Below, piece by piece: positions 37,124-47,771 of a DNA stretch of 64,000 nucleotides. This DNA is from Onishia taeanensis. Its GTDB lineage: Bacteria; Pseudomonadota; Gammaproteobacteria; Pseudomonadales; Halomonadaceae. The position numbers and the translations under genes were made by a program. Positions within the stretch are counted from its first letter, which is position 1. Each line of letters starts with the position of its first letter. The DNA lies in the NCBI RefSeq assembly GCF_900100755.1, contig NZ_FNCI01000010.1:54746-118745 (forward strand), written 5' to 3'. Below the pieces are notes generated by a model, which saw nothing but the letters and a program-made list of their open reading frames with translations, was not told the origin of the DNA and made no database searches.

Positions 37124-39142
37124 TTAGCTCTGCGTCTCCAGCCGAGTTGAGTGCGCGAGATCACCCTTCTGCTTCAAGCGCTGACGATGCTCGCGCTCGA
37201 TGCGCTCCACTTCCGCCGCAGGGACGTAGTAGTCGACGTCATCGTTGAAGATCCGCGCCATGAAGGTTGCAAACATACCGATGCCACCGACGATTGCCAG
37301 CCACCAGATGTGCCACACGAGAGCAAAACCAAAGATGGTGGCGAAGAGCGCGATAATCGGACCTTCCCAAGTATTCTTCGGCATGTGGATATCTTGGTAG
37401 GGCGGCTCGGAAATCGGCGGCACGCCACCGTTGGCCTTCTTGGCCTCCCAGAACCCATCCACACCGTGTACTTCAGGCAGGTGTGCGAAATTGTAGAACG
37501 GCGCCGGCGAGGAGGTCGCCCACTCGAGGGTACGTGCGTCCCACGGGTCGCCAGACACGTCTTCGTTCTGCTTGCGATCACGGATACTGACGTAGAACTG
37601 GATCAAGGTGCAGGCAATACCCGCCGCAATGATTAGCGCGCCCACCCAGGCAACGATCATCAGCGGTTGCCACTCGGGGTTGTTATAAGACTGCATGCGA
37701 CGCACGGCACCAAAGAAGCTCAGCACGTACAGCGGCATGAAGGCCACATAGAAGCCGGTGATCCAGCACCAGAAGGAACGCTTGCCCCATTTTTCATTCA
37801 GGGTGAAGCCGAAGGCCTTCGGGAACCAGTAGGTCAGGCCCGCCAGCATGCCGAATACCACGCCGCCGATGATGACGTTGTGGAAGTGGGCGATAACGAA
37901 CAGGCTGTTGTGCAGCACGAAGTTCGCCGCCGGCAGCGACAGCATCACACCGGTCATGCCACCAATGGTGAAGGTGATGATGAAGCCCAGGGTCCACAGC
38001 ACCGGAGAGGTGATCTCCAGACGACCGCGGTACATGGTGAACAGCCAGTTGAAGATCTTCACACCGGTAGGTATGGCGATGATCATCGTCATGATGCCGA
38101 AGAAGGCATTGACGTTGGCGCCTGCGCCCATGGTGAAGAAGTGGTGCAGCCAGACCACGAACGACAGGATGGTGATCGCCACCGTCGCCCAGACCATGGT
38201 GTTATAGCCGAACAGGCGCTTCTTGGCGAAGGTCGCGATGACCTCTGAGAAGACACCGAAGGCCGGCAGGATCAGGATGTACACCTCAGGATGGCCCCAG
38301 GCCCAGATGAGGTTGACGTACATCATCATGTTGCCACCGAGGTCGGTGGTGAAGAAGTGCATGCCCAGATAACGATCGAGCGTCAGCAAGGCGATGGTGG
38401 CGGTCAGGATCGGGAAAGACGCGATGATCAGCACGTTGGCGCACAGTGAGGTCCACGTGAAGATCGGCAGACGGAACATCGTCATGCCCTTGGTACGCAT
38501 CTTGATAATCGTGACGAAGAAGTTGATCCCCGTCATGGTCGTGCCTATACCCGATATCTGCAACGCCCATATCCAGTAATCCACGCCGACCCCGGGACTG
38601 TAATCGAGTCCCGATAGTGGCGCGTAGGCCAGCCAGCCAGTCTTGGCGAACTCCCCGACAAAGAGTGACACGTTGACCAGGACCACGCCCGCCGCGAACA
38701 ACCAGAAACTCAGGTTGTTGAGGAAGGGGAAGGCTACGTCACGCGCACCGATCTGCAGCGGTACCACCAAGTTCATCAGGCCGATGACCATGGGCATGGC
38801 CACGAAGAAGATCATGATCACGCCGTGGGCGGTGAAGATCTGGTCGTAGTGCGAGGGCGGCAAGAAGCCCTCAGCCCCGGCTGAGGCCATGGCCAACTGG
38901 GAACGCATCATGATGGCGTCGGCGAAGCCGCGCAGCAGCATCACCAAGGCAACAATGAAGTACATGATGCCGAGTTTCTTGTGGTCGATGGAGGTGATCC
39001 ATTCCTTCCACAAGTAGCCCCACTTCTTGAAATAAGTGATGGCGCCCGTTAACGCGAGACCGCCCAACACGATGGCCGTAACGGTCACCATGATGATCGG
39101 CTCGTCGTACGGAACCGCCTCTAGACTGAGTTTTCCGAACAT
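37124..39142 (-). CDS. cyoB: Cytochrome bo3 ubiquinol oxidase subunit I CyoB
   Basis: A 672-residue catalytic subunit (E. coli 663 aa) with about fifteen transmembrane helices. The CuB/tyrosine motif WGHPEVYI, the [11 protein letters not shown]is pair, and HFHNVIIGG (axial heme ligands) are all intact, so it should reduce O2 and pump protons using heme b and heme o3. It ends two bases before cyoC. The N-terminal helix [14 protein letters not shown] precedes the core, as in other bo3 enzymes. Confidence 0.98.
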   Translation of the reverse strand: MFGKLSLEAVPYDEPIIMVTVTAIVLGGLALTGAITYFKKWGYLWKEWITSIDHKKLGIMYFIVALVMLLRGFADAIMMRSQLAMASAGAEGFLPPSHYDQIFTAHGVIMIFFVAMPMVIGLMNLVVPLQIGARDVAFPFLNNLSFWLFAAGVVLVNVSLFVGEFAKTGWLAYAPLSGLDYSPGVGVDYWIWALQISGIGTTMTGINFFVTIIKMRTKGMTMFRLPIFTWTSLCANVLIIASFPILTATIALLTLDRYLGMHFFTTDLGGNMMMYVNLIWAWGHPEVYILILPAFGVFSEVIATFAKKRLFGYNTMVWATVAITILSFVVWLHHFFTMGAGANVNAFFGIMTMIIAIPTGVKIFNWLFTMYRGRLEITSPVLWTLGFIITFTIGGMTGVMLSLPAANFVLHNSLFVIAHFHNVIIGGVVFGMLAGLTYWFPKAFGFTLNEKWGKRSFWCWITGFYVAFMPLYVLSFFGAVRRMQSYNNPEWQPLMIVAWVGALIIAAGIACTLIQFYVSIRDRKQNEDVSGDPWDARTLEWATSSPAPFYNFAHLPEVHGVDGFWEAKKANGGVPPISEPPYQDIHMPKNTWEGPIIALFATIFGFALVWHIWWLAIVGGIGMFATFMARIFNDDVDYYVPAAEVERIEREHRQRLKQKGDLAHSTRLETQS

Positions 39143-39145
39143 AAT

Positions 39146-40171
39146 TTACTCCGCTGCCTCCGCGCTCATGGGCTCGCCATGAGACTCGTCCGATTCGCTG
39201 TGACCGTCATCGCCGTGGGCTTCGTCACCATGGTCACCATGACCGGCACCGTGACCGAAATCATTGGCGTAGCTGTCAGTGAACTTCGCCACACGCGCTG
39301 CGTGATCACCGCCGGCATGGAAGCTCTTGATGATGCTCTCGTAGAGAGCCGGGGATGTCTCAGAGAAGTACTGGATCTCGTTGTTCTCGCTGGGAGCAGC
39401 GAGATCGTAATACTCATCGGGGAAAGTCAGTGACTCGGACGACTCACGCACCTTGGACACCCAGGACTCGAAGTCCTGCTGAGAGCCGACGTGGGCGTCG
39501 AACGTCATTTCCGAGAAGCCCGCACCACTGTAGTTAGTGGAACGACCGGGGTAGACGCCTTGCTCATCCGCCACAAGGTGAACGTCGTTATCCATGCCGG
39601 CCATGGCGTAGATCTGGCTACCCAGACGCGGAATGAAGAAAGAGTTCATGACCGAGCCGGAGGTGACGCGGAAACGCACCGGCGTGTCTACGGGGAATGC
39701 CAGCTCGTTGACCGTGGCAATACCCTGTTCCGGATAGATGAACAACCACTTCCAGTCCAGAGAGACCGCCTCGATGACGATCGGCTCATTGGCATCGTCG
39801 CCTTCGGCCTGAATGGGCTTATGTGGATCCAGGCTATGTGAGGTGTACCACGTCAGCACCGCCAGGAAGGCAATGATCACGCAGGGCACGAACCACACCA
39901 CCGCTTCGACCTTGTTGGAATGGTGCCAGTCGGGACTATAGGTGGCATTCCGGTTGCTGCGACGATAGCGCCAAGCGAAGGCGATAGTCATCACGATTAC
40001 CGGAATGACAACGATCTGCATCAGACCGAACGCAGTCAGAATCAGGGTTCGCTGCTCTTCCCCAACCTGCCCCTTAGGATCCATCAATGCCGAATCGCAC
40101 CCTGTCAGTAACAGGGCAAGCGACGCGAGCACCAGCGGACTCAGCACACGTAAGTACTTCTTTCTTCTCAT
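39146..40171 (-). CDS. cyoA: Cytochrome bo3 ubiquinol oxidase subunit II CyoA
   Basis: A 341-residue lipoprotein (lipobox LLTGC near residue 24) with two transmembrane helices and a periplasmic cupredoxin domain. The CuA cysteine pair is absent (SGAGFSEMTF takes its place), which marks a quinol rather than cytochrome c oxidase. The C-terminus carries a His/Asp/Gly-rich tail (about residues 305-335) that E. coli CyoA lacks. First gene of cyoABCDE. Confidence 0.97.
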   Translation of the reverse strand: MRRKKYLRVLSPLVLASLALLLTGCDSALMDPKGQVGEEQRTLILTAFGLMQIVVIPVIVMTIAFAWRYRRSNRNATYSPDWHHSNKVEAVVWFVPCVIIAFLAVLTWYTSHSLDPHKPIQAEGDDANEPIVIEAVSLDWKWLFIYPEQGIATVNELAFPVDTPVRFRVTSGSVMNSFFIPRLGSQIYAMAGMDNDVHLVADEQGVYPGRSTNYSGAGFSEMTFDAHVGSQQDFESWVSKVRESSESLTFPDEYYDLAAPSENNEIQYFSETSPALYESIIKSFHAGGDHAARVAKFTDSYANDFGHGAGHGDHGDEAHGDDGHSESDESHGEPMSAEAAE

Positions 40172-40709
40172 CCTACGACCTCGTCAGGGCACGAAATCAG
40201 GCTAACCTTGCACGGATTGAAAATTAGCCGGCTAATGTATGCGCACAACAAATGCCACAGCCGTCGCGTCTTGGGTCCATATCCATGACCGCAAGCAGCA
40301 TCCGATGCAGCAAAGAGTTAACACGCATCGCAACAAGACCTATGAGCAAATACTCAAGGAGGAAATGCTCAGCTACCACAAAGGTCTGGCTACACTGACC
40401 GCGTATCGTCTGAGAAATACCCCCCACGCAACAGTGACGATTTGTCGCAGGGGTGTCGCAGATAGCGCACAGGTGAGGCGACGCGAGGTGCCGAAAAGTG
40501 TAACACGAAGCGCCACCGGGTGGGATGGGGATGAGGAGGGTGTTAAGCACACCCTGGCAGTGGTGCAAAAAATTGTCAGTTCAGACACGGCCTTTGATAC
40601 CATTCCGGCCAGCAGGTTCCTGCTTCTCTGAATGCTCCAGCATTCTTAACACCAGTGTCCCCAATCGACGCTTTCCAAAACACGCACTCTCAAAACAAAA
40701 CTCAAGGCA
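40172..40709. other. Divergent promoter region of cyoA and the tsx-like gene
   Basis: A 538-bp region between oppositely transcribed operons. It is less GC-rich near 40200-40260 and 40310-40380, consistent with promoters. An open frame at 40239-40631 on the plus strand has no ribosome binding site, no family support and atypical composition. No riboswitch was recognised. Confidence 0.5.
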
Positions 40710-41537
40710 ATGGTTCTCATGTCCACCCTTTCCCCGCGCCGAGCCTCCACTCTACTTGGCACCAGCGCCCTTATGGCTATGTGCAGCGCGCCGCTCCAGG
40801 CCGCAGACATGGACCCGGTCTGGTCTTTCGCCAATGTCTCGGTGAACTACCTCGACTGGTCCGCCGGCACAGAAGATCGCACCTCGACCAACGCTGCCAA
40901 GAGCGACTTCACCTTTCTCGAGCTCGAGGGCGGCGCCGGCTTCTCCTGGGGTGAGTTTTACGGCTTCTTCGACCTGGAGAATCCGGGCAACGATCAGTTC
41001 GACGAGAAGAGCGGCGGCAAGGACAACTTCCGTACCGCCGGCAAGCTCACCTCTCATATCTATCTGGGTGACTCGCCCTTCACGATCTACGCCCACCTCT
41101 ATGACTTCCGCGACTATGGCTACAACGGTCGCGAGCAGGACCAGGTGCTGGGCGTCGGCTACATCCACACCTTCGACAACGGCCTGTGGTTCAAGCCTTT
41201 CCTGGGTGCGGCGCGCGTGCAAAGTGATGGCTATACCGGCATGAACGGTTACATGGCCGGCTGGGTGCTGGGCTACGGCTTTGAGACGCTCGGCCAGCAA
41301 TTCAGCATCACCAACTGGCACGAGCAGACCTTAGCCCGCGACGACGACTACCTCACCCAGAACTATGTCGGCGACAAGGCGGAAAGCGTTGGCACCAATG
41401 GTGCAGTTTCATTATGGTGGCACCCGATTTCGAGCCTGACTGCCGGCGTTCAGTACCGTTACTCGGATAATAAGCTGGGCACTCCAGAGGACTATCAGAA
41501 CGCCATCATCTACACGCTCAAGTACAACTTCCTGTAA
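40710..41537 (+). CDS. tsx: Tsx-like nucleoside-specific outer-membrane channel
   Basis: A 275-residue outer-membrane protein: signal peptide (about 1-31, ending LQAAD) and a 12-stranded barrel ending in NFL-type aromatic/hydrophobic residues. The pattern (WSFANVSVNYLDW at the start, GEFYGFFDLEN, repeated aromatic strands) is that of the Channel_Tsx family. Tsx lets nucleosides cross the outer membrane. A nucleoside permease and cytidine deaminase follow, supporting the call. Start could be 40710 or 40719. Confidence 0.87.
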   Translation: MVLMSTLSPRRASTLLGTSALMAMCSAPLQAADMDPVWSFANVSVNYLDWSAGTEDRTSTNAAKSDFTFLELEGGAGFSWGEFYGFFDLENPGNDQFDEKSGGKDNFRTAGKLTSHIYLGDSPFTIYAHLYDFRDYGYNGREQDQVLGVGYIHTFDNGLWFKPFLGAARVQSDGYTGMNGYMAGWVLGYGFETLGQQFSITNWHEQTLARDDDYLTQNYVGDKAESVGTNGAVSLWWHPISSLTAGVQYRYSDNKLGTPEDYQNAIIYTLKYNFL

Positions 41538-41544
41538 TGCCCAG

Positions 41545-41571
41545 GGCCCGAGCCAGTTCCCGGCTCGGGCC
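41545..41571 (+). other. Hairpin between tsx and nupC
   Basis: A perfect 10-bp stem (41545-41554 with 41562-41571) around a seven-base loop, no T-run. It may set the relative levels of the two transcripts or act as an attenuator or RNA stabiliser. Confidence 0.5.
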
Positions 41572-41597
41572 GCATTCGCTGCCATGAAGGACTTCCC

Positions 41598-42866
41598 ATG
41601 ACCATAATCATGAGCCTGGTGGGGATGGCGACGCTCATCCTGATCGCCCTCGTGTTCTCCACCAACCGACGCGCTATCCGCTTGCGCACCGTGGGTGGCG
41701 CCTTCGCCATCCAGGCCGGCATCGGCGCCTTCGTGCTCTACGTGCCTTTCGGACAGGCCGTCCTCAAGACCATCTCGGATGCTGTCAGTCAGGTCGTGAG
41801 CTATGCCAACGACGGCATCGACTTTCTGTTCGGCGGGCTGGCCGACCCTTCAACGGCAGGCTTCATCTTCGCCATCAAGGTTCTGCCGGTCATCATCTTC
41901 TTCTCGTCGCTGATTGCCGTGCTCTACTACCTGGGCATCATGCAGTGGATCATCCGTCTGCTCGGAGGTGCACTGCAAAAGGTCCTTGGCACCTCACGCA
42001 CCGAGTCGCTGTCAGCCACCGCCAATATCTTCGTTGGCCAGACCGAAGCACCGCTGGTGGTACGCCCCTTCATCAACAACATGACAGCCTCGCAGCTATT
42101 TGCGGTGATGTGTGGCGGCCTGGCTTCAGTGGCGGGCTCGGTGCTGGCGGGCTATGCCGCGCTGGGCATTCCCATGGAATACCTCGTCGCGGCCTCCTTC
42201 ATGGCGGCACCGGGTGGCCTGCTGTTCGCCAAGCTGCTGATGCCGGAAACCGAGACGCCCAAGGATGACGACGCCGAGGCGATTCAACGCGTCGAGGACG
42301 AAGACCAGCCGGCCAACGTGCTGGATGCGGCCGCCTCCGGCGCTAGCTCCGGCATGCGCCTGGCGGCTAACGTCGGCGCCATGCTGCTGGCCTTCATCGG
42401 CCTGATCGCGCTGGTCAACGGCATCCTCGGTGGCATTGGCGGCTGGTTCGGCCTAGAGTCGCTGAGCCTCGAACAGCTGCTGGGCTGGCTATTCTCGCCG
42501 CTGGCCTTCCTGCTGGGCATTCCCTGGCAGGAAGCCACCCTCGCCGGCTCCTTCATCGGCCAGAAGCTGGTGGTCAACGAGTTCGTCGCCTACATCAACC
42601 TGGCGCCCTATATCGAAGGCGAGCAGATGGTCGCCGCCACCGGCGCGGCCATGTCATCGCATACCGTGGCGATCCTATCCTTCGCCCTGTGCGGGTTCGC
42701 CAACCTGTCCTCGATTGCCATCCTGCTCGGTGGCCTGGGCAGCCTGGCACCGGGGCGCCGCCACGAGATTGCTCGCTTCGGCGTCAAAGCCGTGCTGGCG
42801 GGCACCCTGTCCAACCTGATGTCGGCCACCATCGCGGGCTTCTTCATCGCCTTGGCTGCCGGCTGA
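41598..42866 (+). CDS. nupC: NupC-type concentrative nucleoside transporter
   Basis: A 422-residue CNT-family symporter. Motifs include [16 protein letters not shown], the G-Q-T-E segment [11 protein letters not shown], and a late NEFVAYI near residue 325, which form the nucleoside- and cation-binding site. A charged loop (about residues 215-245) separates the two halves. Imports nucleosides with Na+ or H+. Sits between the Tsx-like channel and cytidine deaminase genes, forming a salvage cluster. Confidence 0.94.
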   Translation: MTIIMSLVGMATLILIALVFSTNRRAIRLRTVGGAFAIQAGIGAFVLYVPFGQAVLKTISDAVSQVVSYANDGIDFLFGGLADPSTAGFIFAIKVLPVIIFFSSLIAVLYYLGIMQWIIRLLGGALQKVLGTSRTESLSATANIFVGQTEAPLVVRPFINNMTASQLFAVMCGGLASVAGSVLAGYAALGIPMEYLVAASFMAAPGGLLFAKLLMPETETPKDDDAEAIQRVEDEDQPANVLDAAASGASSGMRLAANVGAMLLAFIGLIALVNGILGGIGGWFGLESLSLEQLLGWLFSPLAFLLGIPWQEATLAGSFIGQKLVVNEFVAYINLAPYIEGEQMVAATGAAMSSHTVAILSFALCGFANLSSIAILLGGLGSLAPGRRHEIARFGVKAVLAGTLSNLMSATIAGFFIALAAG

Positions 42867-43054
42867 CGTCCGGCCCTTCGCCTCTTTACCGCCCCGCGCT
42901 CCAGGCCGGGGCGGTTTTGGTTGGCGTGCGCCATCGCCATGTCTCGTTGGCGAGATGCTGCCTGCTCGGCGATAGTCTGGAAAAGCGCACCCAGCCGGCG
43001 CGCCCTGCCCCGATGAAGCAGCGCCTAACGCGAACTGCCAAGAGAGCCTCTCCC

Positions 43055-43489
43055 ATGCCCGACACTTCCCCCATCCTCGATGAGTCGCTGCGCGAGCAGT
43101 TGGTCGCCACCCGCGATCGCGCCTATGCGCCTTATTCCCAGCATCCGGTAGGTGCTGCCTTGCAAACGCCCGAGGGCGAATGGTTTTTCGGCTGTAACGT
43201 CGAGATAGCCAACTACAAGGGGCTATGTGCCGAGGCCTCGGCGATTGCCGCCATGGTCTCTTCAGGCACCCAACAGATCGCCACGCTTTACGTGATCGGC
43301 CCGGGCGAGCACTTGTGCACCCCCTGCGGCGACTGTCGTCAGCGCATCCGCGAATTTGCCTCCCCCGCCACGCGCATCCATGTGCTTAACGCTGCGGGAC
43401 AAGTACTCAAGAGCTACGACATGGAGACCCTGCTGCCCGATTCTTTTGGCCCTGAAAACATCGGCAAGCCCTCGCCGATGAGCGGCTGA
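43055..43489 (+). CDS. cdd: Cytidine deaminase
   Basis: A 144-residue tetrameric-type cytidine deaminase. The zinc site is C58-A-E60 and P-C91-x2-C94, complete with the catalytic glutamate E60. Converts cytidine and deoxycytidine to uridine forms. The length is that of B. subtilis Cdd rather than the 294-aa E. coli enzyme. The frame is open further upstream to 42689, but the domain begins at MPDTSPILDE. GAGAG lies upstream of the ATG. Third gene of the nucleoside salvage cluster. Confidence 0.95.
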   Translation: MPDTSPILDESLREQLVATRDRAYAPYSQHPVGAALQTPEGEWFFGCNVEIANYKGLCAEASAIAAMVSSGTQQIATLYVIGPGEHLCTPCGDCRQRIREFASPATRIHVLNAAGQVLKSYDMETLLPDSFGPENIGKPSPMSG

Positions 43490-43696
43490 CGAAGCCCCGG
43501 GCCTGGAAAGCGCCTTCCCCCGCGACGTAGCATGCCGACAGAGCCCTTGGACGAATTAAAGCCCCGGGGCCTGACGCCGATACTCCTTGGATAAGCATTT
43601 AGTGATCGGTATAAGTAGTCCCCGGCTGTCGACGCCTCACGGCTGCAGATGCCACACCATGACAATGATCGTCCCGTGAGACACTTCGGAGCCAGA

Positions 43697-44683
43697 ATGC
43701 CCAGCGGTCGCTTCACCCCCTTCGAGACACTACTGCTGACCAGCCGTAGCCAAGCCGATACCGCCGGACTACTGCTGCTCGCCTGGGTGATGGCCTCGCG
43801 GGGACCTCTCACTGAAGCACAGCGCCGCCAACTCACGTCACTTGCCAGCGAATGCCGCCATGGCCATGAGCTGACCCCGATCTTCGACCTGGCCAACCGC
43901 CAGGACTTCGACGCCATCCAGCTCGCCGCCGAGGTGATGCAAAAAGACCGTGGCGGCGAACAGGCCTACCCCTTTCTGCGCCAGGCGATCGCCTTGTCCG
44001 TCATCGACGGCGAACCCAGCATTGCTCAGCATCATGTGCTGCGCTTTTTGGCCGACCTGCTGGGCGTCATCCCCTCCTTGTTTGCCACCCTCTATGCCGA
44101 ACAGGCAGGCCGCCCCTACGCCGTGCCCGAGGACCCCAGCCGTCGAGATTACTGGCTGGCCAAGGAGCATCAGCGACAGCGGGAAGAGGCACGGCAACAG
44201 GAGCAGGATGAGAGGCGCCGCGAGCAGGAAGCGCGCGAGCGACAGGAAGAGGCGCTGCGCCGGCAGCGCGAGCGGGAAGCGCGAGAGAGGCAGGAAGAGG
44301 CGCTACGCCGACAGCGCGAGCGACGCGAACAAGAAGCCCGCGAGCGCGAAAGACAGCGCCAGGAGCAAGCTCGCCGGGAAAGAGCGCAGCAGGATCAGGA
44401 GAGAGCCAGACAGGAGAGGGCCCGCCAGGAACGCCATAACGCAGACCAGAACCGGCGCTGGCAACAGGCATCCCCCAATGACCCACGCGCCCACCGCGCC
44501 CTGGCGGTGCTTGGCTTGCCTCCCGGTGCCAATCGTGCCGAGATTCGCAAGGCCTATCGCCGCATGGCCCAAACGCACCATCCCGACCGTTTCTACGCCC
44601 AGGGAGAGGCCCGCATGGCGACGGCGTCTCAGCGTTTCCAGCGGATCAAGAACGCCTATGAATACCTGATGCGGGCTAGCTGA
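43697..44683 (+). CDS. J-domain co-chaperone with TerB-like N-terminus and charged coiled coil
   Basis: A 328-residue protein with three parts: an N-terminal helical TerB/DjlA-like domain (about 1-130), a long Arg/Glu/Gln-rich coiled coil (about 150-260), and a C-terminal J domain (about 270-328) with an intact HPD in QTHHPDRFY. The architecture is inverted relative to DnaJ (J domain at the end) and close to DjlA. It should stimulate DnaK ATPase. ATG 43697 has GGAG six bases upstream; 43649 is an alternative. The next gene starts immediately after its stop. Confidence 0.87.
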   Translation: MPSGRFTPFETLLLTSRSQADTAGLLLLAWVMASRGPLTEAQRRQLTSLASECRHGHELTPIFDLANRQDFDAIQLAAEVMQKDRGGEQAYPFLRQAIALSVIDGEPSIAQHHVLRFLADLLGVIPSLFATLYAEQAGRPYAVPEDPSRRDYWLAKEHQRQREEARQQEQDERRREQEARERQEEALRRQREREARERQEEALRRQRERREQEARERERQRQEQARRERAQQDQERARQERARQERHNADQNRRWQQASPNDPRAHRALAVLGLPPGANRAEIRKAYRRMAQTHHPDRFYAQGEARMATASQRFQRIKNAYEYLMRAS

Positions 44684-45112
44684 ATGCGGGACCTCTATCA
44701 GCGACTGGGACTGCCCAATGATGCCAGCGATAAAGAGATCCAGCGGGCTATCGAAGCCTGCCAACACAACGCCCTCAAGGCCGATGCCGAGGTCGTGCTG
44801 GGCGACCCCGAGCGCCGTGAGGCCTACGATGCATTGCACGTCACCCTGCGCGATATCGGCCTGCTGCGCGCAAGGCTCGGGCTGACCCACGGCCCCTTCT
44901 GGCAGGACAATACCGCCAACGACTTCTCGCTGCCGCCGGACAACACCGGTGCCCGCCACGACCTGCTAATAGCACGGGTCGAGCGCGCCGTCGGCTTGCA
45001 TAACGGTTGGCGCAAGTGGCGAGCCCCCTGGCTGCTGGCGGTACTGCTGACGGGCGCTACGCTGCTCGGCGCGGCAGCGGGTGCCGCGCTCTACCACTAC
45101 TGGCTACTTTGA
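44684..45112 (+). CDS. Degenerate J-domain protein with C-terminal membrane anchor
   Basis: A 142-residue protein starting at the base after the preceding TGA. Residues 1-55 follow a J-domain pattern (YQRLGLPNDASDKEIQRAI ... DPERREAYDALH), but the HPD motif is replaced by a segment containing His-Asn-Ala, so DnaK stimulation is not expected. A transmembrane helix occupies about 115-137. Paired with a functional J protein, it may act as a membrane partner or decoy; this is inference. Confidence 0.82.
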   Translation: MRDLYQRLGLPNDASDKEIQRAIEACQHNALKADAEVVLGDPERREAYDALHVTLRDIGLLRARLGLTHGPFWQDNTANDFSLPPDNTGARHDLLIARVERAVGLHNGWRKWRAPWLLAVLLTGATLLGAAAGAALYHYWLL

Positions 45113-45201
45113 ACGCCCACCACCGCCAGCCCCAGTCGCTCATCTCGACCAAAGCCACTGACCCTTAGCCGTTCTTCCAGCGCCCCACTCACGAAGCCTT
45201 G

Positions 45202-47556
45202 CTAGCTGTCTCCAGGCGACCCCTGATGGCGAGGCGCGCCGGGCGCCCTGCCCCGACCTGCCTCGCCCGCCGAACGCCCTAGCACATCACGTGCAGAACC
45301 TTCGCTCGCGCCCTCGGTTTCGGCCTCAGATTCGGGCGCCTGCTCATCGAGCGCCTCGCCGCCGCGACCTTCCATCTGCACGCTCAAACGCGGCATGGCG
45401 AGATCCAGGCCATCTTCTTCCAAGCGCTGCTTGAAGCGCAGATTGAAGGCACGCGCCACGTCCCATTGCATGACTGGGGCCGTACGCATACGCATGCGCA
45501 GCACCGCAGCGCCCTCCTCGAAACGTTCGATGCCCTGCATCTCGAGCGCCGACCAGATGTGATGACGCATCAGCGGATCATGGCGAAGGTCGTCGGCGAC
45601 TTCCCGCACCAGGGTGATGCCATCATCGATCTTCATATCGTGGGGGATGCGCAGGCGCATCAAGGCGATGCCGAACTGGCGCGACATGTTATGAATCGAC
45701 TTGATCTGGCTGAAAGTGATGGTGTGGACGATGCCATCGAGGTCGCGCAGTCGCACGGTGCGCAGGGTCAGCCCCTCGACGGTGCCCAGGTGTCCGCCCA
45801 AGTCGACGAAGTCATCAATGGCCAACGAATCCTCGACCAGGATGAAGATCCCCGTGATCAGGTCCTGCACCAGCGTCTGTGCACCGAAGCCGATCGCCAG
45901 ACCGATCACACCAGCACCGGCCAACAGTGGCGTGACGTTAACCCCCAGATTGGCCAGGGCAACGATCGAGGCGATCACCACGATGGTCGCGAAGACCACA
46001 TTGCGAACCAACGGCGTGATGGTCTGCGCCCTGGCGCTGTTGACACGCCGCCCCCGGGAGCGGGCCGAACTCGACAGCGCCCGCTGAATGGCGGTATCGG
46101 CAAAGATCCAAGCCAGCCAAGCAATCAGCAGAGTGAACCCGATGCTGATCAAGGCATGACCAATCCGTGCGCCGGCCGCCTCCTGGCCGACCCCCAGCAG
46201 CGAACCGCCCCATACGCGTATGGATAGCTCAGCGAAGGTCAGCCAACACAGCATATGTGCCAGGGCATACCCGAAGCGCTCGAGGCGGCGCCGGTACTGG
46301 GAAATGCGCCTACGCCCTTCTAGCGTCGCGCCGTAACGGCGCAGCAGCCCGTTGACCACCAGCGTCAGAATCAGCAGTGCCGCAGTGCCAATCGCCCGTG
46401 GCAAGGCACCACCAGCATCGCCGACGGTGATCAACAACGCCACCAGCGAAACGCCGACCAGCAGCAGGGCGGGCACATGCCACAGGCCGCCGAGTACCCG
46501 CACTACGTAATTGATCGTGCTTTGCGCCTTGCGCTGCGAATAAGGACGATTGCGAATCAGGTGTTTGATGGGCTGCTTGAAACGCAGAATGAAGATACCG
46601 CTCATCATTGCCGCCAGCAGATTGGTGACGATCGACAGAAACCCCGCCAGATCGCTTCCCAACTGAGCAACCAGCTGAGCAGAATCTAGCGCGTCACCCA
46701 GCGCTATAAATGCCCCGATCAGGAAGAGTCGCCGCAATGCCCTAGCCCGCAGGTAGCGCACCGCGATATAACGATGCCCGCGAGTGAACGCCGAGAACAC
46801 CACCTCGCAGGCCGATGCCAACAGTCGTCCACACAGCGACACATAGGCGGTAACCAGTGCCAGGCTGACCGCGGCATTGGGTTCCACGAACTGCGATAGC
46901 GCCAGCATGATGGCAAAGGCGACCGCCCAGGGCAGCAGGCGGCGCAGGAAATGCACGCCCAGCAGCCAGGCCTTGGGTTCTCGCGGCAGTTCCAGCGGCA
47001 CGCCAAAGCGGCCCACTAGCAAACGGGCAAGCGCCATAAGCGATAGCAGCAACCCAACCCACACCGACAGCAGCACGGCGGCTTCAACGGCCAGGCGCAG
47101 CAACGCCGCGTTACCGGCACTACTGGCAAGCTCTCCCACATCCTGCCAGGCCTGAATCAATCGCCGCTGCCACATATCAAGCGGCGACTTGCCCTCATCG
47201 GCCTGCTCCCCCAGCTCGTTGAAGGTGTCCGCCAAAGCCCCCAGCAATCCCTGAGGCCCGGCATCGGCACTCCCCCCTTCGACCTGAGCAGTGCTGTCGC
47301 GCAGCGCCTTGAGTTCCTCAAGCAGCTTGCCGCGCCGCTCCGCGTTGTCGAGCGTTGCGATCACGGTATCCAACGACTCGACCACGGCCTTGGGATCTGG
47401 CTGACTGCTGGACGAGTCACCGGAAAGTCCCGTTAGCCCCATGCCCGGCGCCTGTGCCTGCGCCATCGGTGGCACCAACAGCATCGTCAACAGGACCATC
47501 AGCCCCCATATCAACCGATGGCTGACAAGCGAAGAGCGTGGAGCAGGCTCGCTCAT
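45202..47556 (-). CDS. Large MscS-family mechanosensitive channel (YbiO-like)
   Basis: A 784-residue inner-membrane protein. A signal-like N-terminus and a periplasmic helical region (about 40-155) precede roughly ten transmembrane helices. The C-terminal MscS core (about 515-740) includes the pore helix GAGVIGLAIGFGAQTLVQDLITG. The size and layout match YbiO and similar extended MscS channels, which open under membrane tension to release solutes on hypo-osmotic shock. The C-terminal 40 residues are disordered and Glu/Gly-rich. Confidence 0.93.
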   Translation of the reverse strand: MSEPAPRSSLVSHRLIWGLMVLLTMLLVPPMAQAQAPGMGLTGLSGDSSSSQPDPKAVVESLDTVIATLDNAERRGKLLEELKALRDSTAQVEGGSADAGPQGLLGALADTFNELGEQADEGKSPLDMWQRRLIQAWQDVGELASSAGNAALLRLAVEAAVLLSVWVGLLLSLMALARLLVGRFGVPLELPREPKAWLLGVHFLRRLLPWAVAFAIMLALSQFVEPNAAVSLALVTAYVSLCGRLLASACEVVFSAFTRGHRYIAVRYLRARALRRLFLIGAFIALGDALDSAQLVAQLGSDLAGFLSIVTNLLAAMMSGIFILRFKQPIKHLIRNRPYSQRKAQSTINYVVRVLGGLWHVPALLLVGVSLVALLITVGDAGGALPRAIGTAALLILTLVVNGLLRRYGATLEGRRRISQYRRRLERFGYALAHMLCWLTFAELSIRVWGGSLLGVGQEAAGARIGHALISIGFTLLIAWLAWIFADTAIQRALSSSARSRGRRVNSARAQTITPLVRNVVFATIVVIASIVALANLGVNVTPLLAGAGVIGLAIGFGAQTLVQDLITGIFILVEDSLAIDDFVDLGGHLGTVEGLTLRTVRLRDLDGIVHTITFSQIKSIHNMSRQFGIALMRLRIPHDMKIDDGITLVREVADDLRHDPLMRHHIWSALEMQGIERFEEGAAVLRMRMRTAPVMQWDVARAFNLRFKQRLEEDGLDLAMPRLSVQMEGRGGEALDEQAPESEAETEGASEGSARDVLGRSAGEAGRGRAPGAPRHQGSPGDS

Positions 47557-47771
47557 GAAGACTCCCTAGGTGTCTGATAGTGAAAAGAAAGCGAGAACCA
47601 AAAGAAGGCCTGTCATCGAAAAGGCCCATATTGCCAGGTCGTCAGAGTAAAGGAATGCCGGCGCCGAGGCATCCCGCGACCGCCTACCGAGTCAGCACCA
47701 GCGCCCCTGGTGGGTCGCCGGTCGAGGTATGATAGGCTTGCGGAGCCAATTCAGGCTTACGGGAGTGTGGC

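Noticed and set aside
40239..40631. 130-codon plus-strand frame between cyoA and tsx
   Set aside because: No ribosome binding site, odd composition and it covers the divergent promoter region.
42689..43054. N-terminal extension of cytidine deaminase overlapping nupC
   Set aside because: It is the out-of-frame reading of nupC; the deaminase domain starts at ATG 43055.
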